This document shows positions 16,175 to 22,213 of a DNA stretch of 40,906 nucleotides, one piece after another (positions within the stretch are counted from its first letter, which is position 1; the number at the start of each line of letters is the position of its first letter). The notes below the pieces were generated by a model, which worked only from the letters and a program-made list of their open reading frames with translations, was not told the origin of the DNA and ran no database searches. The DNA lies in the IMG/VR virus record IMGVR_UViG_3300033145_001122, positions 1-40,906 of that record; one strand, 5' to 3'. This DNA comes from a virus. The position numbers were made by a program, and so were the translations under genes.

Positions 16175-16189
16175 TATTACATTGTAATA
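16175..16189. promoter_or_regulatory. 15-base palindrome, possible operator
   Basis: TATTACA-T-TGTAATA is perfectly symmetrical. It lies about 135 bases upstream of the integrase start, in a region without coding capacity. It does not resemble the TTAARCAAAA operator array near the repressor, so another regulator would be involved. Confidence 0.45.
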
Positions 16190-16286
16190 CAATGTGGGAC
16201 TGAAATCAATGATAAGCACCAGAGGTCAAATTACGTTTTAGGATAAGTAAATATAATGTAATAACTTCCACACTCCGTATAATTCC

Positions 16287-16305
16287 ATTCCCAACGTTAT
16301 TCCCA
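16287..16305 (+). repeat. ATTCCCA pair, second copy
   Basis: ATTCCCA at 16287-16293 and 16299-16305, 12 bases apart, only 11 bases beyond the end of the secreted-protein gene. Same arrangement as 16067-16085, 220 bases away. Confidence 0.65.
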
Positions 16306-16315
16306 ATATACATGA

Positions 16316-16984
16316 TTATTTGAATTTGTCAAGAGAAAAAGTATAGGCAACCCCTCCACCAATGATAAATGCACCTAAATTAATATTATCATTTTCCCGC
16401 TCATATTCTATAAAAGATTTTTCAGCTTTTAAGAATATTGAGAAATTTGAATGTTGTATGGGCATTATAATATCTGCACCAATATATGGACCGGCCTTAA
16501 GTTCATTATCATGACTTTGAGTTGTATTATATTGAGGAAAAATATAATCAGAAAATGTTTTGGGTTCATATCTATATTTTAATTCATTAATTACTTTTAT
16601 TGGAGAAACAGTAAGCCCGACACGTATACCAAGAAAAGAATCGTTAATTTCTGTTTGAAGTGGTACGCGATATACTAAAAAAACGTTATAATGAGGCACA
16701 ACCCATTCTATCGATATACTATTTAGCCTATCGGATGAAATTGTTCTCGCCTCATAATTATATCCACACATTGAAGCCCCCACGCCAAGACCTGATGCTG
16801 GAGCGCCCGTTAATATGAAAAAGGGCATACCGCACGATTCTCCATTTGGAACTACTGGTGGTGAAATATCTGGGTTTTTGGGTGTTATTATATATCCACC
16901 ACCAACACCCACCATTATTTGTGCAACAGTTAAATTAGATAATAATAGAAAAAACATAATAAATATAGGCAGTAATTTTTTCAT
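16316..16984 (-). CDS. Secreted outer-membrane barrel-like protein (lysogenic conversion candidate)
   Basis: A 222-residue protein with a signal peptide (MKKLLPIFIMFFLLLSNLTVA, cleavage before QIM). The mature part alternates polar and hydrophobic residues in strand-sized units with glycine turns (MVGVGGGYII, GPYIGADIIM, GAFIIGGGVAYTF), typical of an 8-stranded outer membrane barrel. Its start overlaps the repressor stop by ATGA, so it is co-transcribed with the repressor and should be made in lysogens. Likely a surface change or superinfection exclusion factor; the precise function is unknown. Confidence 0.7.
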   Translation of the reverse strand: MKKLLPIFIMFFLLLSNLTVAQIMVGVGGGYIITPKNPDISPPVVPNGESCGMPFFILTGAPASGLGVGASMCGYNYEARTISSDRLNSISIEWVVPHYNVFLVYRVPLQTEINDSFLGIRVGLTVSPIKVINELKYRYEPKTFSDYIFPQYNTTQSHDNELKAGPYIGADIIMPIQHSNFSIFLKAEKSFIEYERENDNINLGAFIIGGGVAYTFSLDKFK

Positions 16985-17625
16985 TTCATTTCCCTCACAA
17001 TCTTAACGGGTTTAAATATTATTGTGCCAGTATATGGCATCATATCGGCTTCGTAAACTTTGTTAGATGGCTCAAGAAGAAGCATATCGCCCCTCTTATA
17101 TACTTTCCTTATTAAAATCTTTTCATCACGTTTTATGACGCCTATGCCACCTTTGTAATTTATGAACGCTTTATCTCCGTCTATAATTAAAATATCTTTA
17201 TCTTTGAGATCGGATTCCATAGAATCGCCATCAACCTGAACGGCAAAGACATGATCACCTTCAACACCATATCGTGGTATTCTATCGAACCCCTCGCCGA
17301 CAGGATAGGAATCAATCCAGTTAATACCTTCGGCGCATTTAATTGTAGTTAATAGCGGAATGGTATCAGTTAAATTTATATCTCTGATAGTGCCGAAACC
17401 TGGAATATTGTTACCAAAATGAAATTCATTTGTCGGGGGGCCCTTGCGATATTCTTCCAGAGAAACACCGAAGGCTTTTGCAAGCATAATTTCCGTATTT
17501 TCTTGTGGCCTTTTAGCTCTTAATAGGCATGATATGTTGGGCGAGCTACATTTTAAAAGTTTCGCCAAATCTATATTTATTATTCCAGCATAATCCATCC
17601 AGTTTTTAAGCAAATTCTTTTTCAT
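16981..17625 (-). CDS. CI-like repressor, HTH plus S24 (LexA-type) peptidase domain
   Basis: A 214-residue protein. Residues 1-60 form an XRE-type helix-turn-helix (GIINIDLAKLLKCSSPNISC). Residues about 90-210 form an S24 domain with the serine in DGDSMES (S135) and the lysine in LIRKVYKRGD (K174), the self-cleavage dyad. CAEGIN near residue 97-102 may be the cleavage region. It should hold the prophage silent and be cleaved after host RecA activation. It is divergent from the early operon across the TTAARCAAAA operator array and co-operonic with the secreted protein. Confidence 0.9.
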   Translation of the reverse strand: MKKNLLKNWMDYAGIINIDLAKLLKCSSPNISCLLRAKRPQENTEIMLAKAFGVSLEEYRKGPPTNEFHFGNNIPGFGTIRDINLTDTIPLLTTIKCAEGINWIDSYPVGEGFDRIPRYGVEGDHVFAVQVDGDSMESDLKDKDILIIDGDKAFINYKGGIGVIKRDEKILIRKVYKRGDMLLLEPSNKVYEADMMPYTGTIIFKPVKIVREMK

Positions 17626-17664
17626 TTAATTAACAATTCCCCTTTCCCTCATAACATTAAACAA

Positions 17665-17693
17665 AATATAAATATATTAAACAATAATGTCAA
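17665..17693 (-). promoter_or_regulatory. Repressor promoter (leftward)
   Basis: On the minus strand TTGACA (17693-17688), 17-base spacer, TATATT (17670-17665). The spacer and -10 are overlapped by the operator copies at 17677 and 17657, which suggests autoregulation of the repressor operon. Confidence 0.6.
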
Positions 17694-17744
17694 GTATATT
17701 TTTTGTTTTTAAGCAAAATAAAAAGATTTTAAGCAAAATATTAC

Positions 17745-17773
17745 TTGACAAAAAAAGATAATAAGCATATTAT
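17745..17773 (+). promoter_or_regulatory. Early rightward promoter
   Basis: TTGACA (17745-17750), 17-base spacer, TATTAT (17768-17773), about 40 bases before the ATG at 17813. The operator copy at 17773-17782 overlaps the -10 edge and the expected start site, and the copy at 17729 lies just upstream, a layout for repression in lysogens. Confidence 0.7.
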
Positions 17774-17812
17774 TAAGCAAAAGAAATTTTATTTTTAAAC
17801 GAGGGTTTTTAT

Positions 17813-18016
17813 ATGCCTATTCCAGGAAAAGCACTCACCGAAACCGAAATAACAAAACTCCTCAAAATTATGAGTGAAACAAAAAGAACTATCGCTGAAA
17901 CCGCAAGAAAGATGCACCTGAATTATTTCGAGCTTTATAATCCACTAAATAAAAGAACGAGATGTAGTAAAAGGGTGTACGATAAAATCAAGCGTTTTTT
18001 GAGAAGGTATAGATGA
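17813..18016 (+). CDS. Cro-sized DNA-binding protein, copy A
   Basis: A 67-residue basic protein and the first gene of the early operon. TIAETARKMHLNYFELYNPL looks like a short helix-turn-helix, and the C-terminus is strongly basic (KIKRFLRRYR). It is a paralogue of 18227-18430; the last 40 codons are almost identical at DNA level. Position next to the repressor suggests a Cro- or activator-like role; family not recognised. Confidence 0.7.
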   Translation: MPIPGKALTETEITKLLKIMSETKRTIAETARKMHLNYFELYNPLNKRTRCSKRVYDKIKRFLRRYR

Positions 18017-18181
18017 AATGGGTGAGCTTCCCCTTGATTACGGACAACGGGAGTATTCCTTCACCGCTATAAGGATTCCCGTTGTACTCGTTTCCCACAT
18101 TTTGGCGGGGTTGTATGGCGGTACATACAGGGTGTCCGTTACAATGAGGTACTTCTATATCAAGGGGGCAACCCACCCATT
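18016..18181 (+). ncRNA. Structured, GC-rich element between the duplicated genes
   Basis: AATGGGTG (18017-18024) pairs with CACCCATT (18174-18181), and CCCCTTGAT (18030-18038) with ATCAAGGGG (18159-18167), closing a fold of about 165 bases. Inside, ACGGACA (18040-18046) can pair with TGTCCGT (18133-18139). ACAACGGGA (18044-18052) pairs with TCCCGTTGT (18077-18085), continued by TCCTT/AAGGA, and GTATG/CATAC form a small stem (18113-18128). Two of these compete at 18044-18046. It starts at the stop codon of copy A. It could be an RNA, an attenuator or a MITE-like insertion; no target duplication is clear. Confidence 0.6.
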
Positions 18182-18226
18182 AAAAAGATATGAGATTTAA
18201 CACAATTTGTCAAACATAATAATTAA

Positions 18227-18430
18227 ATGATGCCATCTGGAAAAGTACTAACAGAACAAAAAATAATAAAATTATTCAAAATAATGAATGAAGAGAAAAT
18301 AACTGTTGGTGAAACCGCAAGAAAGATGCACCTGAATTATTTCGAGCTTTATAATCCACTAAATGAAAGAACAAGATGCAGTAAAAGGGTGTACGATAAA
18401 ATCAAGCGTTTTTTGAGGAAATATAAATAA
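18227..18430 (+). CDS. Cro-sized DNA-binding protein, copy B
   Basis: A 67-residue paralogue of the gene at 17813. The N-terminal third has diverged (MPSGKVLTEQKIIKLF against MPIPGKALTETEITKLL), while GETARKMHLNYFELYNPLNE and the basic tail are nearly unchanged. The sharp boundary between diverged and conserved halves suggests partial duplication or gene conversion. It has no strong SD and lies behind the structured element, so its expression may depend on that structure. Confidence 0.65.
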   Translation: MMPSGKVLTEQKIIKLFKIMNEEKITVGETARKMHLNYFELYNPLNERTRCSKRVYDKIKRFLRKYK

Positions 18431-18431
18431 A

Positions 18432-18689
18432 ATGGCAGTAACGGTATGCGGTATAACAAAACCCGATCCCAAGAGTGCGTTAAAAGCTATAAGAATGAAG
18501 TGTCTCGATTGTTCGGCGGGTAATTCAAACGAGGTTAAACTTTGTCCGATTAAAGATTGCCCTTTGTATAAATACAGATTAGGGAAAAATCCTTACAGAA
18601 AAAGCAAGACAGAGAAGCAGATAAATGCTGCAAGGGAAAGTATGCTTAATTTCCACAGGAATAAGAAATCTGACGTTAAACTACCGTAG
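18432..18689 (+). CDS. Small zinc-binding phage protein
   Basis: An 85-residue protein with four cysteines in KCLDCSAGNSNEVKLCPIKD and CPLYKYRLGKNPYR, a pattern I recognise from many small phage proteins of unknown role. It starts one base after the copy B stop. The four cysteines probably hold one zinc. It lies in the early regulatory operon, so a nucleic-acid-binding or regulatory role is plausible. Confidence 0.75.
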   Translation: MAVTVCGITKPDPKSALKAIRMKCLDCSAGNSNEVKLCPIKDCPLYKYRLGKNPYRKSKTEKQINAARESMLNFHRNKKSDVKLP

Positions 18690-18763
18690 TTTTTTATTTA
18701 AAAACTCGAACAGGTATCAGAATGCCAACCGAAAATTTTTAAAATTTAAAACGCATGAAAAAA

Positions 18764-18865
18764 GGGGAGATTAATCGGAAGGAAGTTAGGAGTGTGTCAA
18801 CCACAGAAACGAAGGGATTCCTCCGAAAGGAAATGAAGGGGCCATAAAAACTCAAATTTCTCCCC
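18764..18865 (+). ncRNA. Structured element 1 of a tandem pair
   Basis: GGGGAGA (18764-18770) pairs with TCTCCCC (18859-18865). The stretch after the 5' arm, TTAATCGG, and the middle (GGAAGTTAGG, TGTCAACCACAGAAACGAA) are closely matched in element 2. A local hairpin TTCCT-CCGAA-AGGAA lies near 18818-18833. Nothing matches a riboswitch class I know with confidence. It is about 40 bases longer than element 2, owing to the added hairpin region. Confidence 0.55.
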
Positions 18866-18871
18866 TCAATA

Positions 18872-18935
18872 GGGGGGATTAATTCGGGGGAAGTGATGGT
18901 GAAATGTCAGCACCAAAAACCGAAAAAATCTCCCC
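18872..18935 (+). ncRNA. Structured element 2 of a tandem pair
   Basis: GGGGGGATT (18872-18880) pairs with AATCTCCCC (18927-18935), with one G-U pair that favours an RNA rather than DNA function. Inside, CGG pairs with CCG (near 18885 and 18920) and GGTG with CACC. The sequence aligns with element 1. CCCCT at 18862-18866 and AGGGG at 18871-18875 can form an alternative hairpin that would break both outer stems, a switch-like arrangement. Confidence 0.55.
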
Positions 18936-19054
18936 TATAAAATAATATACAAATAACGGTTAGCGAATCAATGAAAATATTCAAATACATGGCAAAATAC
19001 TTTAATCGGACACCGTACAGTTTAAATGCGATTGTCATGGATAGCAAAATACTG

Positions 19055-19072
19055 CTCGTAATCCTTTGCGAG
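19055..19072 (+). promoter_or_regulatory. Hairpin just upstream of the excisionase-like start
   Basis: CTCGTAA (19055-19061) pairs with TTGCGAG (19066-19072), one G-U pair, loop TCCT. It ends 18 bases before the ATG at 19091, so it could affect ribosome access. The SD there is weak (GATAGAG). Confidence 0.4.
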
Positions 19073-19090
19073 AATTGATAGAGAAAAAAC

Positions 19091-19429
19091 ATGAAATTTG
19101 AACAACAAGAAATAAATGAGCTTGCCAACACCATTTCGGATCGGCTTGTCCCCGGCTTATTAGATTGCATTGAATTGCTTATTAAAGAGAATTTTACCAA
19201 TCCATTCTCTGTCTCACCGAAACAAAAACTTTCATACACAACAAAAGAAACATCAGAATTAACGGGAATAGCAGTATCTACTCTTGAGCACAACAGATTT
19301 AATAGAGTAGGAATACCATACATTAAAATAGGTAAATCAATAAGATATAAGCACGATGATATTGTTAAATACATAGAAGAACACCGCATTAACATTAAAC
19401 GGGGGGTACAGCATGAAAGAATATCCTAA
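19091..19429 (+). CDS. Excisionase-like / MerR-type helix-turn-helix protein
   Basis: A 112-residue protein. Residues about 47-100 (LSYTTKETSELTGIAVSTLE, then GIPYIKIGKSIRYKHDDIVK) form the typical HTH_17/excisionase winged helix: reading head, wing with IPYIKIG-S-RY and the final helix. The N-terminal 45 residues are helical. Probably directs excision or acts as an early regulator. It overlaps the RNA ligase gene by 17 bases. Confidence 0.75.
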   Translation: MKFEQQEINELANTISDRLVPGLLDCIELLIKENFTNPFSVSPKQKLSYTTKETSELTGIAVSTLEHNRFNRVGIPYIKIGKSIRYKHDDIVKYIEEHRINIKRGVQHERIS

Positions 19430-20048
19430 AATCCAATCAATATTCAGGCGTGACCCCGATAATCATTTCAGAACATTTTTAGAAGGAGAATGGGCAACGC
19501 CAGAATTTGAATATTTGCAAAATACTCTCTGGGACTGTACTGAAAAGATTGATGGGACAAATATTCGTGTACTATGGGATGGCGAAAAGATTGAATTTAG
19601 AGGTAAAACGGACAGGGCACAAATTCCACCGTTTCTTTTGGAAAAATTAAATGAACTTTTTACATGTGAAAAAATGTGGGAATTATTTCCGAAAATGAGG
19701 CTATGTCTTTACGGCGAGGGTTATGGTGCAAAAATTCAAAAGGGTGGTGATAATTATATACCAGATGGTGTTGATTTTATGCTGTTTGATGTTCTTGTCA
19801 ATAATTTTTGGCTTATGCGTAAAGACGTAGAGAATGTGGCTGATAGTTTAAAAATAAATGTTGTTAAAAGTGTTTATGCAGGGACCCTAAACGAAATTGT
19901 AGAATTTATAAAAACAAAATCTTTAATGTCTGTTTACGGCAAAGGAGATTTCTTGGCAGAGGGTTTAGTTATGCGGCCCAAAGTTGAATTAAGAGACCGT
20001 GCTGGCAACAGAATAGTAACAAAAATTAAACACAAGGATTTTGACTAA
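19413..20048 (+). CDS. RNA ligase (T4 Rnl2-like nucleotidyltransferase)
   Basis: A 211-residue protein with all nucleotidyltransferase motifs. Motif I is EKIDGTN (K45, the AMP-accepting lysine), FRGKTD follows near 62, motif III is LCLYGEGYG (about 97-105), IIIa is VDFMLFDV, IV is LAEGLVMRP (about 181-189) and V is VTKIKHKDF (about 202-210). It lacks a large extra C-terminal domain, so it is a compact Rnl2-type enzyme that would seal 3'-OH/5'-P ends in RNA. It lies just behind two structured non-coding elements, a suggestive but untested link. Confidence 0.85.
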   Translation: MKEYPKIQSIFRRDPDNHFRTFLEGEWATPEFEYLQNTLWDCTEKIDGTNIRVLWDGEKIEFRGKTDRAQIPPFLLEKLNELFTCEKMWELFPKMRLCLYGEGYGAKIQKGGDNYIPDGVDFMLFDVLVNNFWLMRKDVENVADSLKINVVKSVYAGTLNEIVEFIKTKSLMSVYGKGDFLAEGLVMRPKVELRDRAGNRIVTKIKHKDFD

Positions 20049-20066
20049 ACGAAAGGAGAACGAAAA

Positions 20067-20384
20067 ATGAGGGCAAGAATTCTAGGTTTTATCGCAAGCG
20101 GTTTCGGGCTTTTAAAAGCCTTTAAATGGTTTAATAAAGCTCGAAAGATTATGAAACTTCTCAAGAAATTCTACAAAGAGGGAAAGGATGTTTATGAAGA
20201 AAGCAAAGACATTAAACCTGCCTATAATAAACTTTCTGCCCTTGTTAAAAATGGTGTGCCGAAAGATGATAGGGCGAAAGAAAGGTGGGCAAACGAAATC
20301 CAATCGGCTGCCCGAGAAGTTATAGAGCTTGCTAAAGAAGTGTATGATGTAATTGATTTATTTAAAAGGCCCGAGAAAATATGA
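20067..20384 (+). CDS. Small helical protein, unknown
   Basis: A 105-residue protein with AAAGGAGAACG as SD. The N-terminal 20 residues are hydrophobic or amphipathic (ILGFIASGFGLLKAF) and the rest is lysine-rich and helical. It might associate with the membrane. It overlaps the next gene by ATGA. No family recognised. Confidence 0.6.
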   Translation: MRARILGFIASGFGLLKAFKWFNKARKIMKLLKKFYKEGKDVYEESKDIKPAYNKLSALVKNGVPKDDRAKERWANEIQSAAREVIELAKEVYDVIDLFKRPEKI

Positions 20385-20719
20385 GCTGGTTTTTAGAAAA
20401 ATGGGCATGTTTACCGCCCGGTTCTAATCGACAAAGACAGATGTGTGAAGATATTGATTATCCCCAAGATGAAGAAGCTTTTGACTGTGCTGTTGAAAGG
20501 TGTAAAAAAATATTCTTGAAACGCAAGAAACGTCACGGAAACTTCATTGATAACTGCAAGAAATTCTCTAAATACACTACTGTTGGTATTCTTGAAAAAT
20601 GTTTTCGGACTATTATAGACGATGAACACGGCAAAGAAATAAGTGAAGACACCCTTATTGACCTTGCTAATTATTCTATAATGGAGATAGCGAGAAGGTT
20701 TTGTGAAACACCTTTGTAA
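20381..20719 (+). CDS. Possible nucleotide-modification-associated (DUF1599-like) protein
   Basis: A 112-residue protein. The segment RHGNFIDNCKKFSKYTTVGI with a following LIDLANYSIMEIARRF resembles the 'KKHxDYG / DxxNYA' arrangement of the nucleotide modification associated domain 1 (DUF1599) and distantly of MazG-type pyrophosphatases. The match is partial. Coupled by ATGA to the upstream gene. Confidence 0.45.
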   Translation: MSWFLEKWACLPPGSNRQRQMCEDIDYPQDEEAFDCAVERCKKIFLKRKKRHGNFIDNCKKFSKYTTVGILEKCFRTIIDDEHGKEISEDTLIDLANYSIMEIARRFCETPL

Positions 20720-20738
20720 ATTCTAATTTTGACCTTTT

Positions 20739-20777
20739 GACTTGATTATTTTATCAAGTCTTACTGGTTTCTTAAAC
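20739..20777 (+). promoter_or_regulatory. Leader hairpin plus GGTTTCTTAAA block
   Basis: GACTTGAT (20739-20746) and ATCAAGTC (20753-20760) form a perfect hairpin, followed by GGTTTCTTAAA at 20766-20776 and then AACAAAGGGGATTAA before the ATG at 20794. The same two blocks, in the same order and with a similar SD context, occur at 1558-1646. Confidence 0.55.
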
Positions 20778-20793
20778 TAACAAAGGGGATTAA

Positions 20794-21642
20794 ATGAAAG
20801 TTAAAAATATTGTAGTTATTTCTGATACACATTGTGGATGTCAGTTGGGGTTGTGCCCACCACACAGAATACATCTGGATGGCGGTGGTTTTTATGAACC
20901 ATCGCCAATGCAAAAGAAAATGTGGGCATATTGGGAAGATTTTTGGAATAATTGGGTTCCAGACGAAACAGAGGGTGAACCTTTTGCAGTTGTGTTTAAC
21001 GGTGATTTAATAGACGGCGTTCACCATAGGACAACAACTCAAATATCTCACAATTTAAGTATACAAAAAAATATTGCATTGGAAATAATGCAACCAATCG
21101 TAAAGAGATGTGCGGGTAAAAAGGGTGTCGGTAAATTATTTTATCTTGTCAGGGGTACGGAGGCTCATGTTGGTCAATCGGCGGAAACAGAGGAGATGAT
21201 TGCCGAAGAACTGGGGGCTATACCAGATGCTTTCGGTAATTACTCGCGATTTGAGTTGTTGATTGAATTTGGTGATGCCCTTATACATTTTTTACATCAC
21301 ATTGGCACAACTACATCATCTGCCTATGAAGGGACCGCATTGAGTAAAGAATATGTCGAATCGTGTGCCGCCTGTGCTATCGATAATGTAAGACCACCGA
21401 ACATTTTGGTGAGATCACATCGCCATAGAAGTTTTGGTATAGATAAAACAAGGGGGAATTTGAAGAATGAAGTAATTATAACACCCGGATGGCAACTGAA
21501 AACACCTTATACATTCAGAAAGGCGGGCGCGAGAGTATCGCAACCAGAAATGGGTGGATATTTAATTAGACAGGGTAAGAAACGTATTTATACCATGCCC
21601 AAAACGTATGTAATTGAAAGACCTGAAGCAATTAAACTGTGA
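20794..21642 (+). CDS. Calcineurin-like metallophosphoesterase
   Basis: A 282-residue protein with the family motifs in order: SDTHCG (D11, H13), FNGDLIDG (GD motif), RGTEAHVG (in place of GNHD/E), HFLHHIG and RSHRHR (final GHxH equivalent). Metal-dependent phosphodiesterases of this type act on nucleic acids or nucleotides. With the RNA ligase 750 bases upstream it could form an end-repair pair, but no substrate can be read from sequence. It has its own structured leader. Confidence 0.8.
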   Translation: MKVKNIVVISDTHCGCQLGLCPPHRIHLDGGGFYEPSPMQKKMWAYWEDFWNNWVPDETEGEPFAVVFNGDLIDGVHHRTTTQISHNLSIQKNIALEIMQPIVKRCAGKKGVGKLFYLVRGTEAHVGQSAETEEMIAEELGAIPDAFGNYSRFELLIEFGDALIHFLHHIGTTTSSAYEGTALSKEYVESCAACAIDNVRPPNILVRSHRHRSFGIDKTRGNLKNEVIITPGWQLKTPYTFRKAGARVSQPEMGGYLIRQGKKRIYTMPKTYVIERPEAIKL

Positions 21643-21653
21643 GAGGTTAACCT

Positions 21654-21878
21654 GTGAATAAATTGCCAGAAATAAAACAAGAAGAATGGATGGCAGAAAT
21701 TGATAAGTTACGCCCCCAAGATACTTTAACAGTAGAACAATATAATCGTATTGCTTATGCACGAGAACAGAACCCCCCTGTTATATGGAGGGACATAGTT
21801 AAACTTTGGGAAGCATGGGGATATGGGAAAATAAACATTAATACATTAAAAAATAGATATTATAATTATTTATCATAA
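21654..21878 (+). CDS. Small protein with GTG start, unknown
   Basis: A 74-residue protein starting at GTG 21654 after GAGAGG. It is helical, with WMAEIDKLRPQDTLTVEQYN and a C-terminal GYGKININTLKNRYYNY that looks like a short helix-turn-helix. Possibly a small DNA-binding protein of the recombination operon. No clear family. Confidence 0.55.
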   Translation: MNKLPEIKQEEWMAEIDKLRPQDTLTVEQYNRIAYAREQNPPVIWRDIVKLWEAWGYGKININTLKNRYYNYLS

Positions 21879-21914
21879 GAATTAGTATCAAACAAAGAAC
21901 CGCCATAAAACATA

Positions 21915-21999
21915 TTAGCCGGCGGGCTCAACTAATAACATTAACCCTAAACATACAAAAATTTTCTTACCCCAAAACACTCTCAAGCCTGCCGGTTAA
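21915..21999 (+). ncRNA. 14-bp stem-closed leader before the coiled-coil gene
   Basis: TTAGCCGGCGGGCT (21915-21928) pairs with AGCCTGCCGGTTAA (21986-21999) along 14 positions, two of them G-U. The wobble pairs point to RNA. The enclosed loop is A-rich and unstructured. The fold ends 20 bases before the ATG at 22019, and the intervening CTTGGGGG is the SD, so it may be a translational control or mRNA-stabilising element. Confidence 0.55.
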
Positions 22000-22018
22000 T
22001 AAAACCTTGGGGGAAACA

Positions 22019-22213
22019 ATGAACGACATAAATGACATTTTCAAAATATTCAAAATACTTGAGGGGTTGCTCAAGGAATATTTAGATGAAATACTACAAC
22101 TTCGCAAAGAGCGTGATGAACTTATAGACGAGAATGACGAATTGAGAAACCTGTTAAGAAAATATGATATATCTAACAATCATTTAAAATATGGAGAGGA
22201 CAATGGAAGATAA
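22019..22213 (+). CDS. Small coiled-coil protein
   Basis: A 64-residue protein; the ATG at 22019 has GGGGG 6 bases upstream. Heptad-like spacing of leucine and isoleucine (LEGLLKEYLDEILQLRKERD) indicates a coiled coil. It overlaps the annealing-protein gene by 11 bases, so the two are coupled, and may be a partner of that protein. Confidence 0.6.
   Translation: MNDINDIFKIFKILEGLLKEYLDEILQLRKERDELIDENDELRNLLRKYDISNNHLKYGEDNGR

Larger units (their letters stand above)
16044..16315. promoter_or_regulatory. Intergenic region between integrase and secreted-protein gene
   Basis: This 272-base stretch has no gene. It contains a pair of ATTCCCA direct repeats at 16067 and 16079, another pair with the same 12-base spacing at 16287 and 16299, and a perfect 15-base palindrome TATTACATTGTAATA at 16175-16189. 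The repeats may be arm-type integrase sites; the palindrome may be an operator for int. It must also carry the int promoter, which I cannot define with confidence. Confidence 0.5.
17607..17782. promoter_or_regulatory. TTAARCAAAA operator array
   Basis: Direct repeats of TTAAGCAAAA or TTAAACAAAA lie at 17657, 17677 (TTAAACAATA), 17709, 17729 and 17773, with a near match TTAAGCAAAT at 17607 inside the first codons of the repressor. Two pairs are exactly 20 bases apart, which places them on the same helix face. They cover both divergent promoters. They are direct repeats rather than palindromes, unusual for an S24 repressor operator. Confidence 0.65.
18690..19090. other. 401-base non-coding stretch with tandem structures
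   Basis: No convincing gene on either strand. It holds two related stem-closed elements (18764-18865 and 18872-18935), a direct repeat GCAAAATACT at 18992 and 19044, and a small hairpin at 19055-19072 just before the excisionase-like gene. G/C-rich islands in this part contrast with the AT-rich background. Confidence 0.7.

Noticed and set aside
18018-18200. 60-residue ORFs on both strands in the structured element
   Set aside because: The codons are made by the inverted repeats themselves and have no homologue-like features.
18764-18935. Cobalamin riboswitch
   Set aside because: Only short parts (GGGAA, GGTGAAA) agree; the B12-box and the rest of the core are missing, and there is no vitamin B12-related gene downstream.
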